Source of the DNA: Chlorops oryzae
Taxonomy: Eukaryota > Arthropoda > Insecta > Diptera > Chloropidae
DNA length: 64,000 nucleotides
Direction of reading: 5' to 3'
NCBI GenBank assembly: GCA_020466095.1
Contig: CM035807.1
Coordinates: 9,540,697-9,604,696, forward strand
The stretch's first letter is position 1; each line of letters starts with the position of its first letter. Below, piece after piece: positions 1 to 13,305 of the stretch. The translations under genes and the position numbers were made by a program. The notes beneath the pieces were generated by a model, which saw only the letters and a list, made by a program, of their open reading frames with translations, did no database searches and was not told where the DNA came from.

Positions 1-1008
1 AATAATATTCATTCCACTCGTGCATTTTTCGTAGAATATTTTCATGAGTTTAGGATGGCTTTCCGAGTCGAACTTAAGGATAAGGCCTTTGGTATTTTTG
101 TGACTAGTCGGCGATTGGTTGGAGAATAGTAGGAATTGCTTCAGGGTGTAAACAAGGCTATTTTAATGTTGTCTGAGTACAGTGGCAGCAAAAAGAGTAA
201 TAAACATGTTAGCCTTAATAACTCTCCGGAGCATATTCGCCAATTGTACATTTATAAAAATAAAAAAAACAACAGCTGTGCTTTATTTTTATGGAGACAT
301 AATTTTAATGAAGACATAAGTGACCAAATACGAGCTTTAATTTCTCTCAGAAAGAGCTCAGAAAATATATTATTGCTTGTTCTCTCTATTCCTTCAATAA
401 AATTTCTAAGTCTTCGACATGAGCCTTCCAGTATATTTTGCAAAACTTCTTTCAGTGTCCTGTGCTCTAGATCCAAAATGGTATCAGTTCAGAGACTATG
501 GGTAGATATTTCACTCTGATTTGATACAACATCTCCTCAAACCTGTATTACCTTTTTCATTCACCATCAACAATACTAGGAAAAACTATCCTTCAGTTCA
601 CATCGTTCTAAGATTTATTACAAATTTCATAGCCTCTAACCATAACGATCAAACATTCGAAAAAGACATGAAAAAATCGAAAAAAATGAATCCCATAAAG
701 CTAATCCATATTCTCCGTTCATTCAATTCATCCTTTGTTCGAGCAGTATGCCAAAGAAGAAACAAAAAACCAAAAACGCCCCGCCTCCTGTCAATTTCCG
801 AATCCTATTTCGGCTCTCAAAGCCTTACATTCATCGAAACATAAATTTTAATATGCTTGCAATGCCAGTAAAACTCGTAATTAAGGGATTCTTATGAAAG
901 GAACGACCAGAAACACTCTTATGAGCTCGCATTTATGCGTTGTTTTCACGTTGCCAGCACACAGCATAAAAGCGTAAGCACACCCATGCAGGCTTACACA
1001 GGCCGCGT

Positions 1009-1036
1009 ACATACATACATACATACATACATACAT
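1009..1036. repeat. (ACAT)n microsatellite
   Basis: About seven uninterrupted tetranucleotide ACAT units. The surrounding 1-2554 stretch holds no gene I can support; it also has a short AC run near 1459-1470 and a GCAGA/AGCAC-rich patch at 2128-2180. Confidence 0.9.
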
Positions 1037-2554
1037 GACCTACGTGCGAATATGTCGTAGTTTCTATGCAACGAGAATGTTTGTTTGCTTTTTATGCTCT
1101 TTCGCCTTTAGATCAGTTAGCGCTAAGCAACGGTCGGAAACCATAAAATTTGCCGAATGTCATGGGGATTTCAATTTGTTCCAATCGATACCATTGGCTA
1201 AGCACACACCAGGGTCTGACAATAGCGATGGTACCAAAACCGAAAAAACGAAAAAAACAAAAAAACAATTTTAAACAACAACACATTTTACCTCGTGCTC
1301 GTGTGCTACCTGTTCGTCTAGTACGATATTCTCTACCTAAAACGCTTTGAATTCAAGTGCATGTGTTACGTAGAAAATTTATGCACATATTCACTACTAG
1401 GTCGCCACTTAGGGCCTCCACCTCCATCACTCACATGCAAAAACAAACGAAAACAGCACACACACACACATACACTCGCACACAAACCATAACACATGTA
1501 TAGAGAGACGCTCGACTGTTCAGACATATTATCAAGCTGATGCATGGCGGGCACGACGGCCGTATGTGGTATCCCATTGAGCTAGTTGCTGCAGACAAAC
1601 CAAACAAATAAGCACATTGCCGCGCTGTCATTCAAACACTCGATTGCCAGTTAGGCTAGGCAAGGGTCTTCGAAACGGGCGTAGTTTTGTCGTATTCCGC
1701 CTGGTGAATATGGTGAATTTCGATGTTGCTGCTGCGGTCGAATTTCTTTACTTACCGCTTATGGTTTGACGTTGCTCATACGTTATGGTGGCCCGCCAAT
1801 ATTCGATGTGAATGCTAACGCGGATGTTTTTGGATCGCATTTAAGCTCATTTTTATAGAAGAGGTGGGAAAATTGCACATATTGCATATATATGCATACA
1901 AGCAGACACACCACACACGCATTAATAAATACTGATGAAGTGTGTCTCGGTGGGCCTGGGTGTTTGACATTGTTTTACACCGCTTTTAACGTTGCATTTT
2001 TGCGCTATGCTCTCACGATTCGAAGCGCACTCTAAGCACTTGTGAATGCTTTCCATTGTCAGCGAGCGAACCGAAAATGTAAAATCGTTTTAATATTTGG
2101 AAAATTTTTATTACCGACATATTGTGACAGCACAGCAGAACAGAGCACAACAGAGCAGAGCAGAGCAACAGCTCAGCAGAGTGAATGAACTTACGTTTGT
2201 GCGATTAGATGTGTTCATGTTTTCGCTAGTTTTATGCCCACTGTCAATTTGCGTACGTGTGTGTGTGCTTGTATGTGAAATCACACAAATCGTTAACATC
2301 GTTTTCATGATGTGGTTTCAGCGGTTGTGTTTTATTATATTTCATATTGTTTTCCTCATTGTGAGTTAATGCAATTATTTTCGATGTTTTTTTCTCTCTG
2401 TTCACATATATTTTGATTATTTTAATTAGTTGCAATTATTTAATGCGTTAATTACTTCACTGAGATTGTCCAATTAAATTTGGGTTTTCACAAAGTTTGT
2501 TAAAAAAAAAAAAATGGAAAATAATTTAAAATTTGAAATAAATAAAAAATAAAC

Positions 2555-2867
2555 CGGCTGTATTCTCAAATTTCGAATGGACGAGTGAGAATTTTAGACT
2601 GAAATGGTTCTAACTAAGAACCTTAGAAATTTTAAAGGCTCATATTCTTTAACCTTGTTAAAGCTTTGTGAAGGTTTGAACTCTCAAATGGTAGTCTTCG
2701 AGAGAGTTTAAATATGGTTTATTATCTTTATATGAAAATTAAAAAAAAATTTAAATATAGCAAGAGCATTTGATTGAGTTAAACTGGCATGAAGACTAAA
2801 TCAATATATTCGTATGTTTAAATTTTCGAAGTTCTTAAACCGGGTAGAAAACCACGACCCTAAATCT
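2555..2867 (+). repeat. Dispersed repeat, copy 1 (inverted relative to 6000-6242)
   Basis: This segment aligns by eye with the reverse complement of 6000-6242. Shared landmarks, in order: AAGGCTCATA, GAAGGTTT, CTCAAATGGTAGTCTTC, GGTTTATTAT, CATGAAGACT, TTCGAAG.CTTAAACCG and ACGACCC. The copies are strongly diverged. No coding potential is visible; the class is unknown. Confidence 0.65.
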
Positions 2868-4370
2868 GAATGTAATTTTCATTAGTGTCTACTCCATCCC
2901 ATCTATGAAAAAATCGTTCAAAATTTATATTTCCACGAAATAAAATCATCGACTCCATAACGAGAATTACTCAAAGTCAAATGAGATGAAGCCCCCATAG
3001 AGCAAAAAGTCATATCCTTTTAAGGATTTTGGTTGAAACCTTTTTCCTCATCACATTTATATAAACAGCCTCAATTTAGAATGCCAAAAAAAAAAATTCT
3101 CTACCTTTTTTTCCCTGTTAATGTAAATAAAGACTCGTCCCTAGTTAGAAGAAAATAACAAAAGTTATTAAAAACGCAAAGCAGAAAAGTCCTGATCCAA
3201 AAGTTGCTTAAAAAAATTTGTGAATCTTCATTGCGTGCTCTTTTTTTTTATTCTTTATCCATTCCGCAGAAATCACGCATTATCATCGTGGGTCCCATTA
3301 AATGTCCGCACTTTGGGTAAAACACAAAGCGTTGAGCTGCCCTTAAAACGACGACACTTAAGGGAGGCAAACAAAAAAAAGAAGACTGCCCTCGCATACA
3401 GAGTTATTTTCCATTTTCCTTCCCTTCATTCAAATAGAAAATGTTTCTTTTTGTGTTTGAAGCTGAAAAAGTTGCGTTTAAATTTTTATTTGTGCATACA
3501 TATATACACATTTATATAGGTATATATATTTTTTCTTTGAAGTACTAATTGTATTGTTCCATTTCTTGTTATTTATTTATTTTTTTCGGTAATCCTGTTT
3601 GCTTCTCGACAATTCTTGTCTGAAGAGTACTAATTTCGTTCTTTGTGTGTGTGGAGGAAAAAATGCCAACCAAAAAGCTTTAGAGAGCCCCTATTAAGAA
3701 AATGTAATTCGTTAGGCTTTTGTGTGCAGTTTTTTCTTTCTTTCTTTATTTTTGACGTCAATGAATAAAGACGTTCGAATTTCATAGCGATGCGGGATTA
3801 TTGTGAAATCGATTTTGAAAAATAATGGACTTTTTCGAGTTACAAAAAGGTTTTTATTTTTTTATTGAACCATTTAATTTGATTTTATTTTTGCTTTTCA
3901 ATAAGTAAGGCCTTAATTTTTTTGAAAACAAACACTAGCTTACAAGTAATTATTTTTGAAATGCTCAGGAGATATCAACGGATTTTTCGCATCAATATTG
4001 CCATTTGACGAGCAATTCTTTTTGCTATAGAAATAAAAGACGAAGGTAATTTAAGCTGAGGGTAAAAAAGGATTTTAGAAGAGTTTGTGAATTGGCGTTG
4101 ATATAAAAAAATTTTTTGTGATAATATTGCAGCAATTTCCAGCAGAACTCGACAATACATTACCCAATTATAACAAACTTTCTCTCAAATTAAATAAAAT
4201 TAACTCTTGTAATACTTTTTCTTACATAACTTTTAAATCGGTTGAGAAAATAATAATCCTTAGACCTTTAAACCAAAAAAAAAAAAAAAAAAAAAATAAT
4301 ATTTTTACAGAGAACTGCTAAAAATTTGTTCTTTCATCGGCATCGAAAAAACCGATCGCAAATTAAAACA

Positions 4371-5222
4371 AGTAAGGGTGTTATAGTCAGCCTGACAATA
4401 GAATACCCGACACAGACACACATCTTCAAATAATTTTTAATATCAAGAGGTGTTTAAGGCCATTACGGGCCCCATATACCGACTTTTGTTGAATTTTTTA
4501 TGAAAACCGCCCTTTTGCCACGCCCTCTTTTCCAATTTTTTTGAATTCTAATCGGAGGCCTTAATATAGGTTCAAATTCTAAGTTTCAGTGGAATATCTC
4601 AAAAAAATCCCATTTTGGGGCAATTTTGAGCTTTTTTGACAGACCCTAGTACTGGAGGTACCCTTAATAATGGACTTATAAAAAAAAATTTTGGAAAGGA
4701 TGTTTATGGCTACAAAGGAAGCATAACTGCCAAATTTCGTTCAAGTCCCATTTGAATTTCGGGTGTAAGAGACAATATTCAAAAAACGCCCTTCTGCCAC
4801 GCCCACTTTTCAAATTTTTGAAATCATATTATTTGCCTTTAAACATGTTCAAATACCAAATTTCATCAAAATATCTTGAAAAACTCTGGTTTTAGAGCAG
4901 TTTTTGTGATTTTCGTAACAGACCCTAGTACTGGAGGTACCCCTAAAAATGGTCCGATCGGGTCCATTCTCGAACTTGTTCTTACTCATGTCCCCGTGAG
5001 CACGCATACCAAATTTTGTCAAGATAGCTCAACTCCTTCGATAAGATAACTGTATACAGACAGACGGACAGACGAGACAGACGGACATGTCTAAATCGAA
5101 TCTCCTGGTGACGCTGATCATTTCTATATATATTTTGTATGGTCTATCTCGACTGGTTCTGGGTGTTACACACAACCACACAAACGCAAAATACCCTCGA
5201 CACAGAGTGTGTCGGGTATAAA
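4371..5222 (+). repeat. Dispersed 0.85-kb repeat with TGCCACGCCC modules (copy A)
   Basis: Begins AACAAGTAAGGGTGTTATAG and ends TGTGTCGGGTATAAA, with ATACCCGACACA near the start inverted at the end. Two ~300-bp internal modules each run from GCCACGCCC to CAGACCCTAGTACTGGAGG. Near the right end lies a purine-rich CAGACAGACGGACAGACG stretch. A truncated second copy is at 51436-51895. No protein-coding frame; class unknown. The start resembles the end of the repeat at 24861-26755. Confidence 0.75.
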
Positions 5223-5288
5223 AAAAGTTTTTTTTTTTTTGCTTTTTTATTTCAAGTTTGGATTCTTTTCAAATAAAATAATTTATTC

Positions 5289-5658
5289 AGGCATGCTCTG
5301 GAAATCGAATCCCCATTAAAAAATTCGAAATAGCTCAAATTTCTATTGAAATCACATAAGTGGTATTCAAGCAGTTGTGGAAATTGAAGTGTGCGCATTT
5401 TGCACCAGCAAATTTTTCAATTTTGTATGAACGACCCTGCGAAGAACGAGTGCAAAACTTGTGCGATAACATGGCGCAAATTTCGCCCATCAAAATCGAT
5501 GTGCAATATTTGCCCGGCCGCGGAATTTTTTTTTTTCCTTACAAACAAATTTGCAAAAACGCAAAATTTGCGAGGGTGCAAAAATTGCACACCTGCTTGA
5601 ATCCCACTATTGACTTCGGCGCTTTTTTTTATTCGGATTCGATTTCTAGAGCATACCT
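5289..5658. mobile_element. MITE with TIR AGGCATGCTCT, 370 bp (copy 1)
   Basis: The left end AGGCATGCTCTGGAAATCG is inverted at the right end as GATTTCTAGAGCATACCT. A second, inner inverted pair starts ATTCAAGCAG.TGTG...GCATTTTGCA (left, from about 5367) and returns as TGCAAAAATTGCACACCTGC (right), so most of the element folds on itself. A 119-bp relative lies at 13306-13424. The short open frames in this stretch are by-products of the palindrome. Confidence 0.7.
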
Positions 5659-5999
5659 GATTTGTTTTCAAAATCTAACAATCATATTCATAAAATTACT
5701 CCTTAAAGTATGCAATGTATTTTTTGATAAGGACTAAATATGTATCTCCTGAGAAAAATGGCTGTAAGCTAGTGTAATTAAATTGGAGCATTAAGAAAAT
5801 AAAGCGACGAAAAAAATCAAATCAAATAAATGGAAAACAATTAAATGGTGGTCTAATTATATTGCCCATTGGCAAGTGTCCTAAGTTTTTCTTTGATAAA
5901 AAAATTTTTTTTTTATTTTGGGTGTTTTTGTTTGCAGAACACATTGTAAAAAGACGATAAGTAGCGAGAAGGCCAAAAAGCAATTTTTTATCTTATTTT

Positions 6000-6242
6000 A
6001 GGGTCGTACTCTTCGAGTCGGTTTAAGCGCTTCGAAAGTTTAAATTCTCAAATACGAGTATATTTCTACAGTCTTCATGGCAGTTCAAGTCAAAAAATAC
6101 TTTGGCTATATTTGAAATATTGAAAAAGTTTTCTTATAAAAATAATAAACCTGGTTTAGACTCTCCGGAAGACTATCATTTGAAAGTTTAAACCTTCAAA
6201 TAGTTTAGAGACTATGAGCCTTAAAGTACAATCTTCAACTTA
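6000..6242 (-). repeat. Dispersed repeat, copy 2
   Basis: Reverse-oriented copy of the repeat at 2555-2867, beginning GGGTCGTACTC on the plus strand and ending with CTTAAAGTACAATCTTC. The landmarks of the first copy occur in reverse order and complement. Confidence 0.65.
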
Positions 6243-9200
6243 ATTTTATTTGTATTTCATTCTCGACATGAAATGATCTTATATGAAACGATAAAATCCT
6301 TCATTTACATATGTAAGCTTTTTATTCCTTTACCCGGATCAGATCTCATTTATTGACGTACCTATCCAAATGTTTATTTACATACATGAGTGTACTAGCA
6401 CAACTTTTCGAAGAAATGAAAATACTTAATAAGCTTTTCAAGTGCTTCAAAAATGATAGTATTTTTCCATAGTGAATATATGAATCCCATAGTTGAGAGT
6501 TGAAATGTTGTGATTGTTTCTGATTGTTTTGGTTTTGCACTGCATGAATGTAAGCAATTGAGAATGGGAAATGAAATTTTTATATCCATTTCCTTATTTT
6601 TTGTTTGTTTGTTTGAAACGTGTAGGGGAAATTCGATCTTTTAGGAATGGCAATATTCATCACTTGGCGTTCATCACTTTCACAATGGCAAAGTGTTTTA
6701 TGTTTCTTTTGTTTTTCATTTTTTATTACAAAGCAATAATCAAGTCAGTTTTATTTCTATTAATCCCACGAGGAATGAATCGAAAGAAAGAACAAACATT
6801 TAAAGGGAAAAATATGAAGCACGAGTAAGGGCAATTTTTTTTTTATTCGCATTCATCACAATGTCATAATAATAAACGAAAACAGGCAGAGACTTTTCAA
6901 ATATCATTAATCTCCATATTCGAGATAGAGGTACCTACACAACAACACACACACACACACATACACATATTATCAGCAAAAAGCCCCTCAGAACAGATAG
7001 AAAAGAATTCATCGGCAACAAACAGTAAATTATGCTGACACGGACAACCCTCCTCGGGTCTGTTCCCAACTGTTGCTTGGCTGCCTGTCGAATAATATAT
7101 GAACAATTTATGAATAAAGTGCAGATATGATGGGCTAATGCAGACCGAATTTCCTCGCTTCGAATCGAAAGAGAATGGAAAAATGTGTATCATCATTTGC
7201 AGAGTAAAATAAGGAAAATAAGAAAAACTTGTAAAAAGAAAAAAAAAACGCACAAAAAATAGAAAGTATTAACACAGACATCAAGTATTTCTCGGCTGCT
7301 AAAATGGCAAAGCGCGTTCAAACGTTCAAGTCGAAAACGGATTATTCTCCTGGGAACGTTTTCGTTTTCGTTTCCTTTTCGTTTCATTTTCGTTTCCGTG
7401 TTTGTTTTATTTTTGTTTCGTTTTTGTTTCCTTAAAAACAAACAAGCAGGAAGGTGGAACAACTTATTTTTATCCTAGAAAGAAATACGGGAAAGTACTC
7501 ATTTTGAAGTTAGACTTTTAAAGTACCTACGCGCCTGAAGAGCATGCGTGTCGAGTGGTACGAGTGAATCTACGTGCTATGGAAAGTTTGTCGTGTAACG
7601 ACAAGATGCTCAGTATCGACAAGTCTATTTGGATGTTTCTATATATAGATATATATATATATGTATTAGGGGACAAATATTTTGTGCGGTTTTCTCTTTC
7701 GTTAGAAAAAGTATATTTTCAAGCGTCATGCTTGCTTAGGGGACCGACACATGATGCTCGAACACGTAGACGTTTATTTGGAAGAGTAACTAAAAATCCG
7801 AAGAACAAACGAACATACAAAGCTTACTACCTGTTCGTATAATGATGTAATCTGTTGCAATAGTTTCCGCACTGGAAATTATGAAAGGAAACGCAAAGCA
7901 CAAAGTATCGGAAAATGAAAACCTTGAGTGCAAAATGAAAGCGAAAAGAACAAAGAACAAAAAAAAGGGAAATTTTATGACAAAGCAAACAATCGTCGTC
8001 GTTGTCGTTGGTATTTTCAATTAGAATCACCGCAACATAGACGAGGAATAAGCGCAAGGAAATTATGTGGGAAGTTTGAGGAATAAGAGAGAATTTCAAG
8101 ATTATTTATAAATTAAAAATTGTCACATTTTAGATGGATTCTCAGCATTGAAGCAGTGCTGAATTGTAAGGAGCCATCAATTAGAATTCAATTTTTCTTT
8201 TTCCTGGAAAAAATTCTTATTCAAATATATCTCGAAACATGGAAAATACTTCAGCACAAAGCATTTCGGTCCCAAGTCAACATCATCAAAAAGAAAGAAA
8301 AGAAGCTGGAAAAGATATTCCAAGAAAAATTCTTCATTCAAAAATTTAAATAATTTTTTCTTAGTCGATTTAAAATTCCCTTTTGGAGAGAATTTTCTTT
8401 TTCTTAGAAGTCACCATTTAGCACTGTTTATCCAACACTCTCTTTTCTATTAAGTAAGTAAATCATTTAAGTTTAAAGTCCTTAGAACTTTGACAAATCA
8501 TCATATCATCTATCAATGTCATTCCTATCAGGGCAGAGCAAAGTTCTTCTCGCTTTCTTAAGTAAATCTTTTTTAATGCTTCATTTGAGCAGCCATACAA
8601 AGGTCCAGTGAGGAGTTCTTAAAAGCATGAAGTCATGTTTGTTTGTTTATTTGTTTTTTTTTTTTGTTTTGGTTTTTTTTATTAGAATTGAGCTAGGGTG
8701 CCAAGCATGACATGCCCTTCTTTTGACTGCTGCGTGTGAAGCCAATTTATAGCTAGGAAACAAGTTGATTAATTTATCTCCTGCTGTACAAAATTAATGG
8801 AAGTTATGTACATTCCCCTACTTCATAAGCGCAAAAACAAAAACAAAAAGAAATGAGAAAGCCACTCGCAGCCTTCGGAATTGTTGTGGTGACAGCTTCA
8901 AAGCAAGCAAGGAAAATTAAGAGATAAATGTTATAATGAAGCCAATCAATTTCTATTTGTTAACATTACCCGAAACTCATAATATTCCTTGGCAACAATA
9001 ATCGTGACAAGACCGGACGGGTTTAATGCGTAATTGAACTTTAGTTAACCTCCGCAGTGACCTATTTCCTCAAACCAAAATGTGCAATGTCAATCAAATC
9101 TGGCACGGACATGGCTTCCAGAAGAGTTTTTACCAAAAATAACATTTTAACAGTGGGATCAAGTTGATTGTTTCATGTAAAAAAAGTAACTAATATAAAT

Positions 9201-11078
9201 ATTTCACATTTAAAAGATCGAGTAGTAAGATTGCGTAGTTTTAATTGTCATTATTTGACAATTTAACTCCCTGATTCCTGGCTACGTCTCCAGAGGTAGA
9301 GTATTTTAATAAATATTGGTTCTAGAGGGTTAAAAGCAATTTAAAAAAAATCCATATATTAGACAAGTGTCAATAAAGATTTTTTGAACCCTTGTGTTAT
9401 AAATAACTTGATTTAAAATTCGTTCCTTAAAATATATTTGATTTCACTTATTGTTCAGGAGATATAAGCGGTTAAAGATTGCTGGCAGCGTTAGAAAAAT
9501 TGACCTTTTTTGAAATTTGCTCATATTTATCGATTTCCCATATTCAATGTTCAGCTTGAAATTTGATGCACAGCAGTGTTATCAATTTTGTATCCTTTTT
9601 ATACAAAAAAAAAACCCCCTTCAAAAACCGATTATAAGAGTCACGCAATCGAAAGAGATTTTTGACTCTGTTTCGAGGATTCTGCTCAAGACTTACTTTT
9701 GCCTGTCCTTCCGATTGCTCTCCATTTATCACTCAATAAAATTTTTGATACAGAAAAATTATTGATCATAATTAACGAGTCTGGCTGTCGGGCAGTGAAC
9801 TCCCCCACACGTGCCCTTTTTGGCTACAACAAATTGTTTAATTTATCATAATTAATCTAAGAAAAATATGATATTTTTAGTTTTATGCTATTTTTTAACA
9901 ATTTAATTTCACTGTGCAGAAATGAAAACAACTGAAGTAGACAAGTTTTTTTGAAAAATAATTTTTCTGTAATCGAAAATTTCGGTTACTAAATTTAGCA
10001 ACAGAACGTCATGTGGCGTGGGATAGCGACAAGTTCGGTCTGCCATTTTCGAAATATAGACCAGGTTAGTGACGTAATAAAGTGAAAATATTCATCACCT
10101 TTCCAAATCGAACATATTGTGTTTGTGTGTGTGTGTGCCTGTAAGCATGTATAATGCACCCCCCAACGAAATCTCAAAATAAAACACAGCATGAAAATGT
10201 ATTTCGATCAGGTGTCGGCAGCAAGTGACGGTGTGGCTAAATTGCATATTGAAAAGTCAATTTTTCCAGTTGCTAGGAAAACCCTTGAATTGAAAGTTAA
10301 ACAAACAACACGCGAAGTGGGAAGAGAAAAACGTACTTAGTTTGGAAAAGAAAAAATCGAAGGAAAAGAAAGAAGTAAGAAAAGATTTTTCAATTCTCTC
10401 AAGCACTTTAATTTTTCAATTTCTATTTAAAATAAATTTTATCAAAAAATTCTTTAAATTTTTGCACTTCATTGACGGCATCTGGGGGTGCTCGCTTGAC
10501 TGTGCTTTCATTTGTTTTTATTTTTTCCTTTTTCTTTTCATCTATTCATTTATTTTTATCTGTTCCGTCTAGTCTAGAAAATAACTACACATGTAATTGA
10601 AATTTGGTGATTCGAATATTCGGAATATTATTTCTGTACAGTGTACATTCAGTGGACTGGCGATAGTTCGCACCAATAAAATATGATTTTTAAGTTCACA
10701 AGATCGGCGGATTGCTAGAAAAGTCAAATGTTTAAAATAAAATAATAAATTCAAATTATAAAGAGTTCACTGTAAGAACCTCTTAACAGGACCGAGGAGA
10801 ACTCATATGACGTAAAAGCACTGTAATGTACAGATGGACACATTCATACAAACATGAATATGTGTATTTTTGGTTTGCAGCTTGCGGCGGCGAGACTGTC
10901 AAAAAAGACAACATTTTAAGAAGAAATAAAAAAAAAGAGAAGTTCGGCACTTTTAGAGGGGTGCCTAAATATAGCTATGCACAGGCGTTCAAAAGTTCAT
11001 GCTTGCTACAATTTTACATGCGCTCGTATTTTGCGCTTTAATTCTCGTTAAAACGTAAAAAACAACGAATTTTGTTTA

Positions 11079-12021
11079 GGGGAGAGGAGGCTAATACCGT
11101 ACAGCGGCTAATTCCGTACAGGCGATTTCTAACAGAAATAATCGTTAATCATATTTTTTTATTTTTTTTAAATGTTCGTTTAGCACTCTTTAGTACATGT
11201 CAGATGTTATTTCATCAGTCTGTGGAAAGTTTTTCGTGAGATTGCACGTGGTTTGTTTTTGCGGTCGCTGATATAACTTTTCATCGTCAGAAAATAAGCG
11301 TAAGTAGATATTTTTATAGAATTTTGCGCCAAAGGTCTGTTTTTTAACAATTTGAGACTGTAAGGAAGAAGATCTTGGCGGTTTTTATCAGAAGTAAGGT
11401 TTATTTTTATAACTATAAGGTTTTTAACCCCAAAACTCGATTTCGGGTAATTCCGTACAGTGTACGGTATTACCCGCTTTCGCAAACGAATGAATGGATG
11501 GTACAGGTGGATCTCATGCGGAAACTGGACACATGCTATGTGCAGTGGGGAGAATTCTGCGGATGAATACATCTGTCTATTCTGCAACTAATTCCATGTA
11601 TTTTCATTTAATAAGCTTTTGTATTTTATTTTTTATTTCAAAAACACTTGTTTGCTTCGGTTTTTGTCAGAATAAGCTTTTTAATTTGTTGTTTACTGAG
11701 AAAAAAAAAAAAACCTTAAAACTTATTCAAAATTGTTTTATTTCAAAAAGAAATCCTTACATTGTTTTTCAGATAAGAGTGTACGAAATTAAACTATCGT
11801 TGTACGGAATTACCCGACAGTGGAGGGTAATTCCGTACTTTGGGTCTTTTCAATTTATTTGCTTTCTAAGCTTTTGTATGAGGCATATCTTATTTTGCTT
11901 TTGTCACATAATAATTAAATAAATTTGGAATGATTTGAGCCAATACTCATTGTCCAGACTTTAATAGTTTCTAAGAGAATTACGGTTAAAGTTAGGTGTA
12001 CGGTATATGCCTCCTCTCCCC
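11079..12021. mobile_element. 943-bp TIR element, TA target duplication, decayed transposase end
   Basis: Flanked by TA on both sides, with ends GGGGAGAGGAGGC and GCCTCCTCTCCCC as inverted repeats followed by inverted copies of TACCGTACA. The motif CCGTACA (or its complement) recurs near both ends and internally (11097, 11114, 11453, 11461, 11801, 11833, 11998). A C-terminal zinc-finger remnant is inside (separate entry). TA duplication plus this domain suggests a deletion derivative of a Tc1/mariner-pogo-type transposon. Non-autonomous. Confidence 0.8.
11490..11591 (+). pseudogene. Remnant of transposase C-terminal PHD-like zinc finger
   Basis: From 11517 the frame reads CGNWTHAMCSGENSADEYIC then LFCN and TAA (11589-11591), a Cys-His-Cys-Cys pattern typical of the second half of a PHD finger. 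One base out of frame, directly upstream, is EWMVQVDL, matching the WVQCDxC first half. So the frame is broken by about one base near 11516, and the first cysteine appears lost. Such fingers are known at the C-terminus of some insect pogo-like transposases. Nothing else of the gene is recognisable. Confidence 0.6.
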
Positions 12022-13067
12022 TACAGCAAATTAGTGTTTATTGACACGGTGAATAAATTCTTGAACTTTACGAAATTAGAGGTACAAAATTGCGAGCATT
12101 GCGTAGGTTGGATACAAGTTGGGTTTTTTGAAGTAGATGAGGCATGTTAGAGTGAAGGAAAGACTACGTTTGTTCATTCGGAAGTAATGTTCATGAGAAA
12201 TTCGAGAGAGAAAGGTACAAAGGATTCGATTCAAACACGTCCATTTAAGATCATGTACCTTTGACTGTCTATAATCACCGTAATATAGATGAAGTTAAGT
12301 TGCCTAAATTAAGAACCATTTGAAATTGAATCGATAACTCCGAAAACCTCTTAACCCTCATTAATATTTCAAAACACTATCCTTAATTGGTCCGTAGTGT
12401 CAAAAGTGATACCAGTTATCTGAGCGTTGTCTTACAAGTCATAGTCCTCCAAAAAAAAAAGTAGAAGATATGATGAAATTCTATAGATCTATTTATTTTC
12501 TTTATTTATAAATAAATTTAATGGTCACAAGATCAGAATAAAAACATATTTTGTGTGATTTTTTCAACAAAAAAAAAAAAAATTGTTGCGATTACTCCAC
12601 TTGGTGTGATTATGATTATCAATATTGAAACCAATTCTAATGAAGGTAAAGTAGGGCTCAGAAAAAAAACATGCTCTAAAAGGGCAAATTAATGAATCTG
12701 AAAAACTTCCTTAAAATCCTAATGCCCAAAAAATCATTTCAAAAATATTTTCTATTTTTTTTTTTAATTTTTATGCATTGAATTTTCAATTGCAATGAAT
12801 ACAAAGAAACTCCTTCTAAATAAAATATTATTTAATTAAATTTAAACCATAAAACAAAGACATTAAGGACATTTTTCGTAGGAATGAGCTTGGAGGCTTT
12901 ACCAGCATTTTTTCATTGGTTTAAACGGATTTTTCGTAATTTTTAGTACATTTCCGAGTCCTACTCGTAAATCACTAGAATAAAATTTTTTCTAAAATTA
13001 ATCAAAAACTGATCCAATGAGTTTTAAAGAACTTTTATTTAATCTTAATTCAGTATTAAGGAGGAAG

Positions 13068-13265
13068 GAATTGGGTTAGGTTAGATTTGTGTGGGTGTCA
13101 CCAAGAAGGTTGGCACACTTAGGCCTCATGTGGGCCCATTGTATTACCATGAATAATGGGAAAAGAAAGATAAAGAGAAACAGAAAAAATGGCACCAACT
13201 CCACGATCTCAGATAGGAGTCGAACCCAGAGCCAGAGCATGTAGGTATGTTGGAAAACATTTGAC
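13068..13265 (-). repeat. SINE-like element with Pol III B box (copy 1)
   Basis: On the minus strand a perfect B-box match GGTTCGACTCC lies at 13226-13216, with an A-box-like TAGTCAAATG about 40 bases upstream. The body then runs to a GGTTAGGTTAG-containing end. The body segment GGCACACTTAGGCCTCATG (plus strand) recurs at 29985-30005 in a second copy. This is consistent with a tRNA-derived SINE; the exact ends are uncertain. Confidence 0.45.
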
Positions 13266-13305
13266 TAATCAGGTTTTTAAAAAGACCGATTCATTTCAAG
13301 TCTAT

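Noticed and set aside
136..844. Two consecutive open frames at the left edge
   Set aside because: No recognisable domain, no shared splice structure and unremarkable composition; a minus-strand frame overlaps them. Not enough to call a gene or transposon.
11207..11587. 126-codon minus-strand open frame inside the 943-bp TIR element
   Set aside because: It is antisense to the zinc-finger remnant and shows no domain; a by-product of the element.
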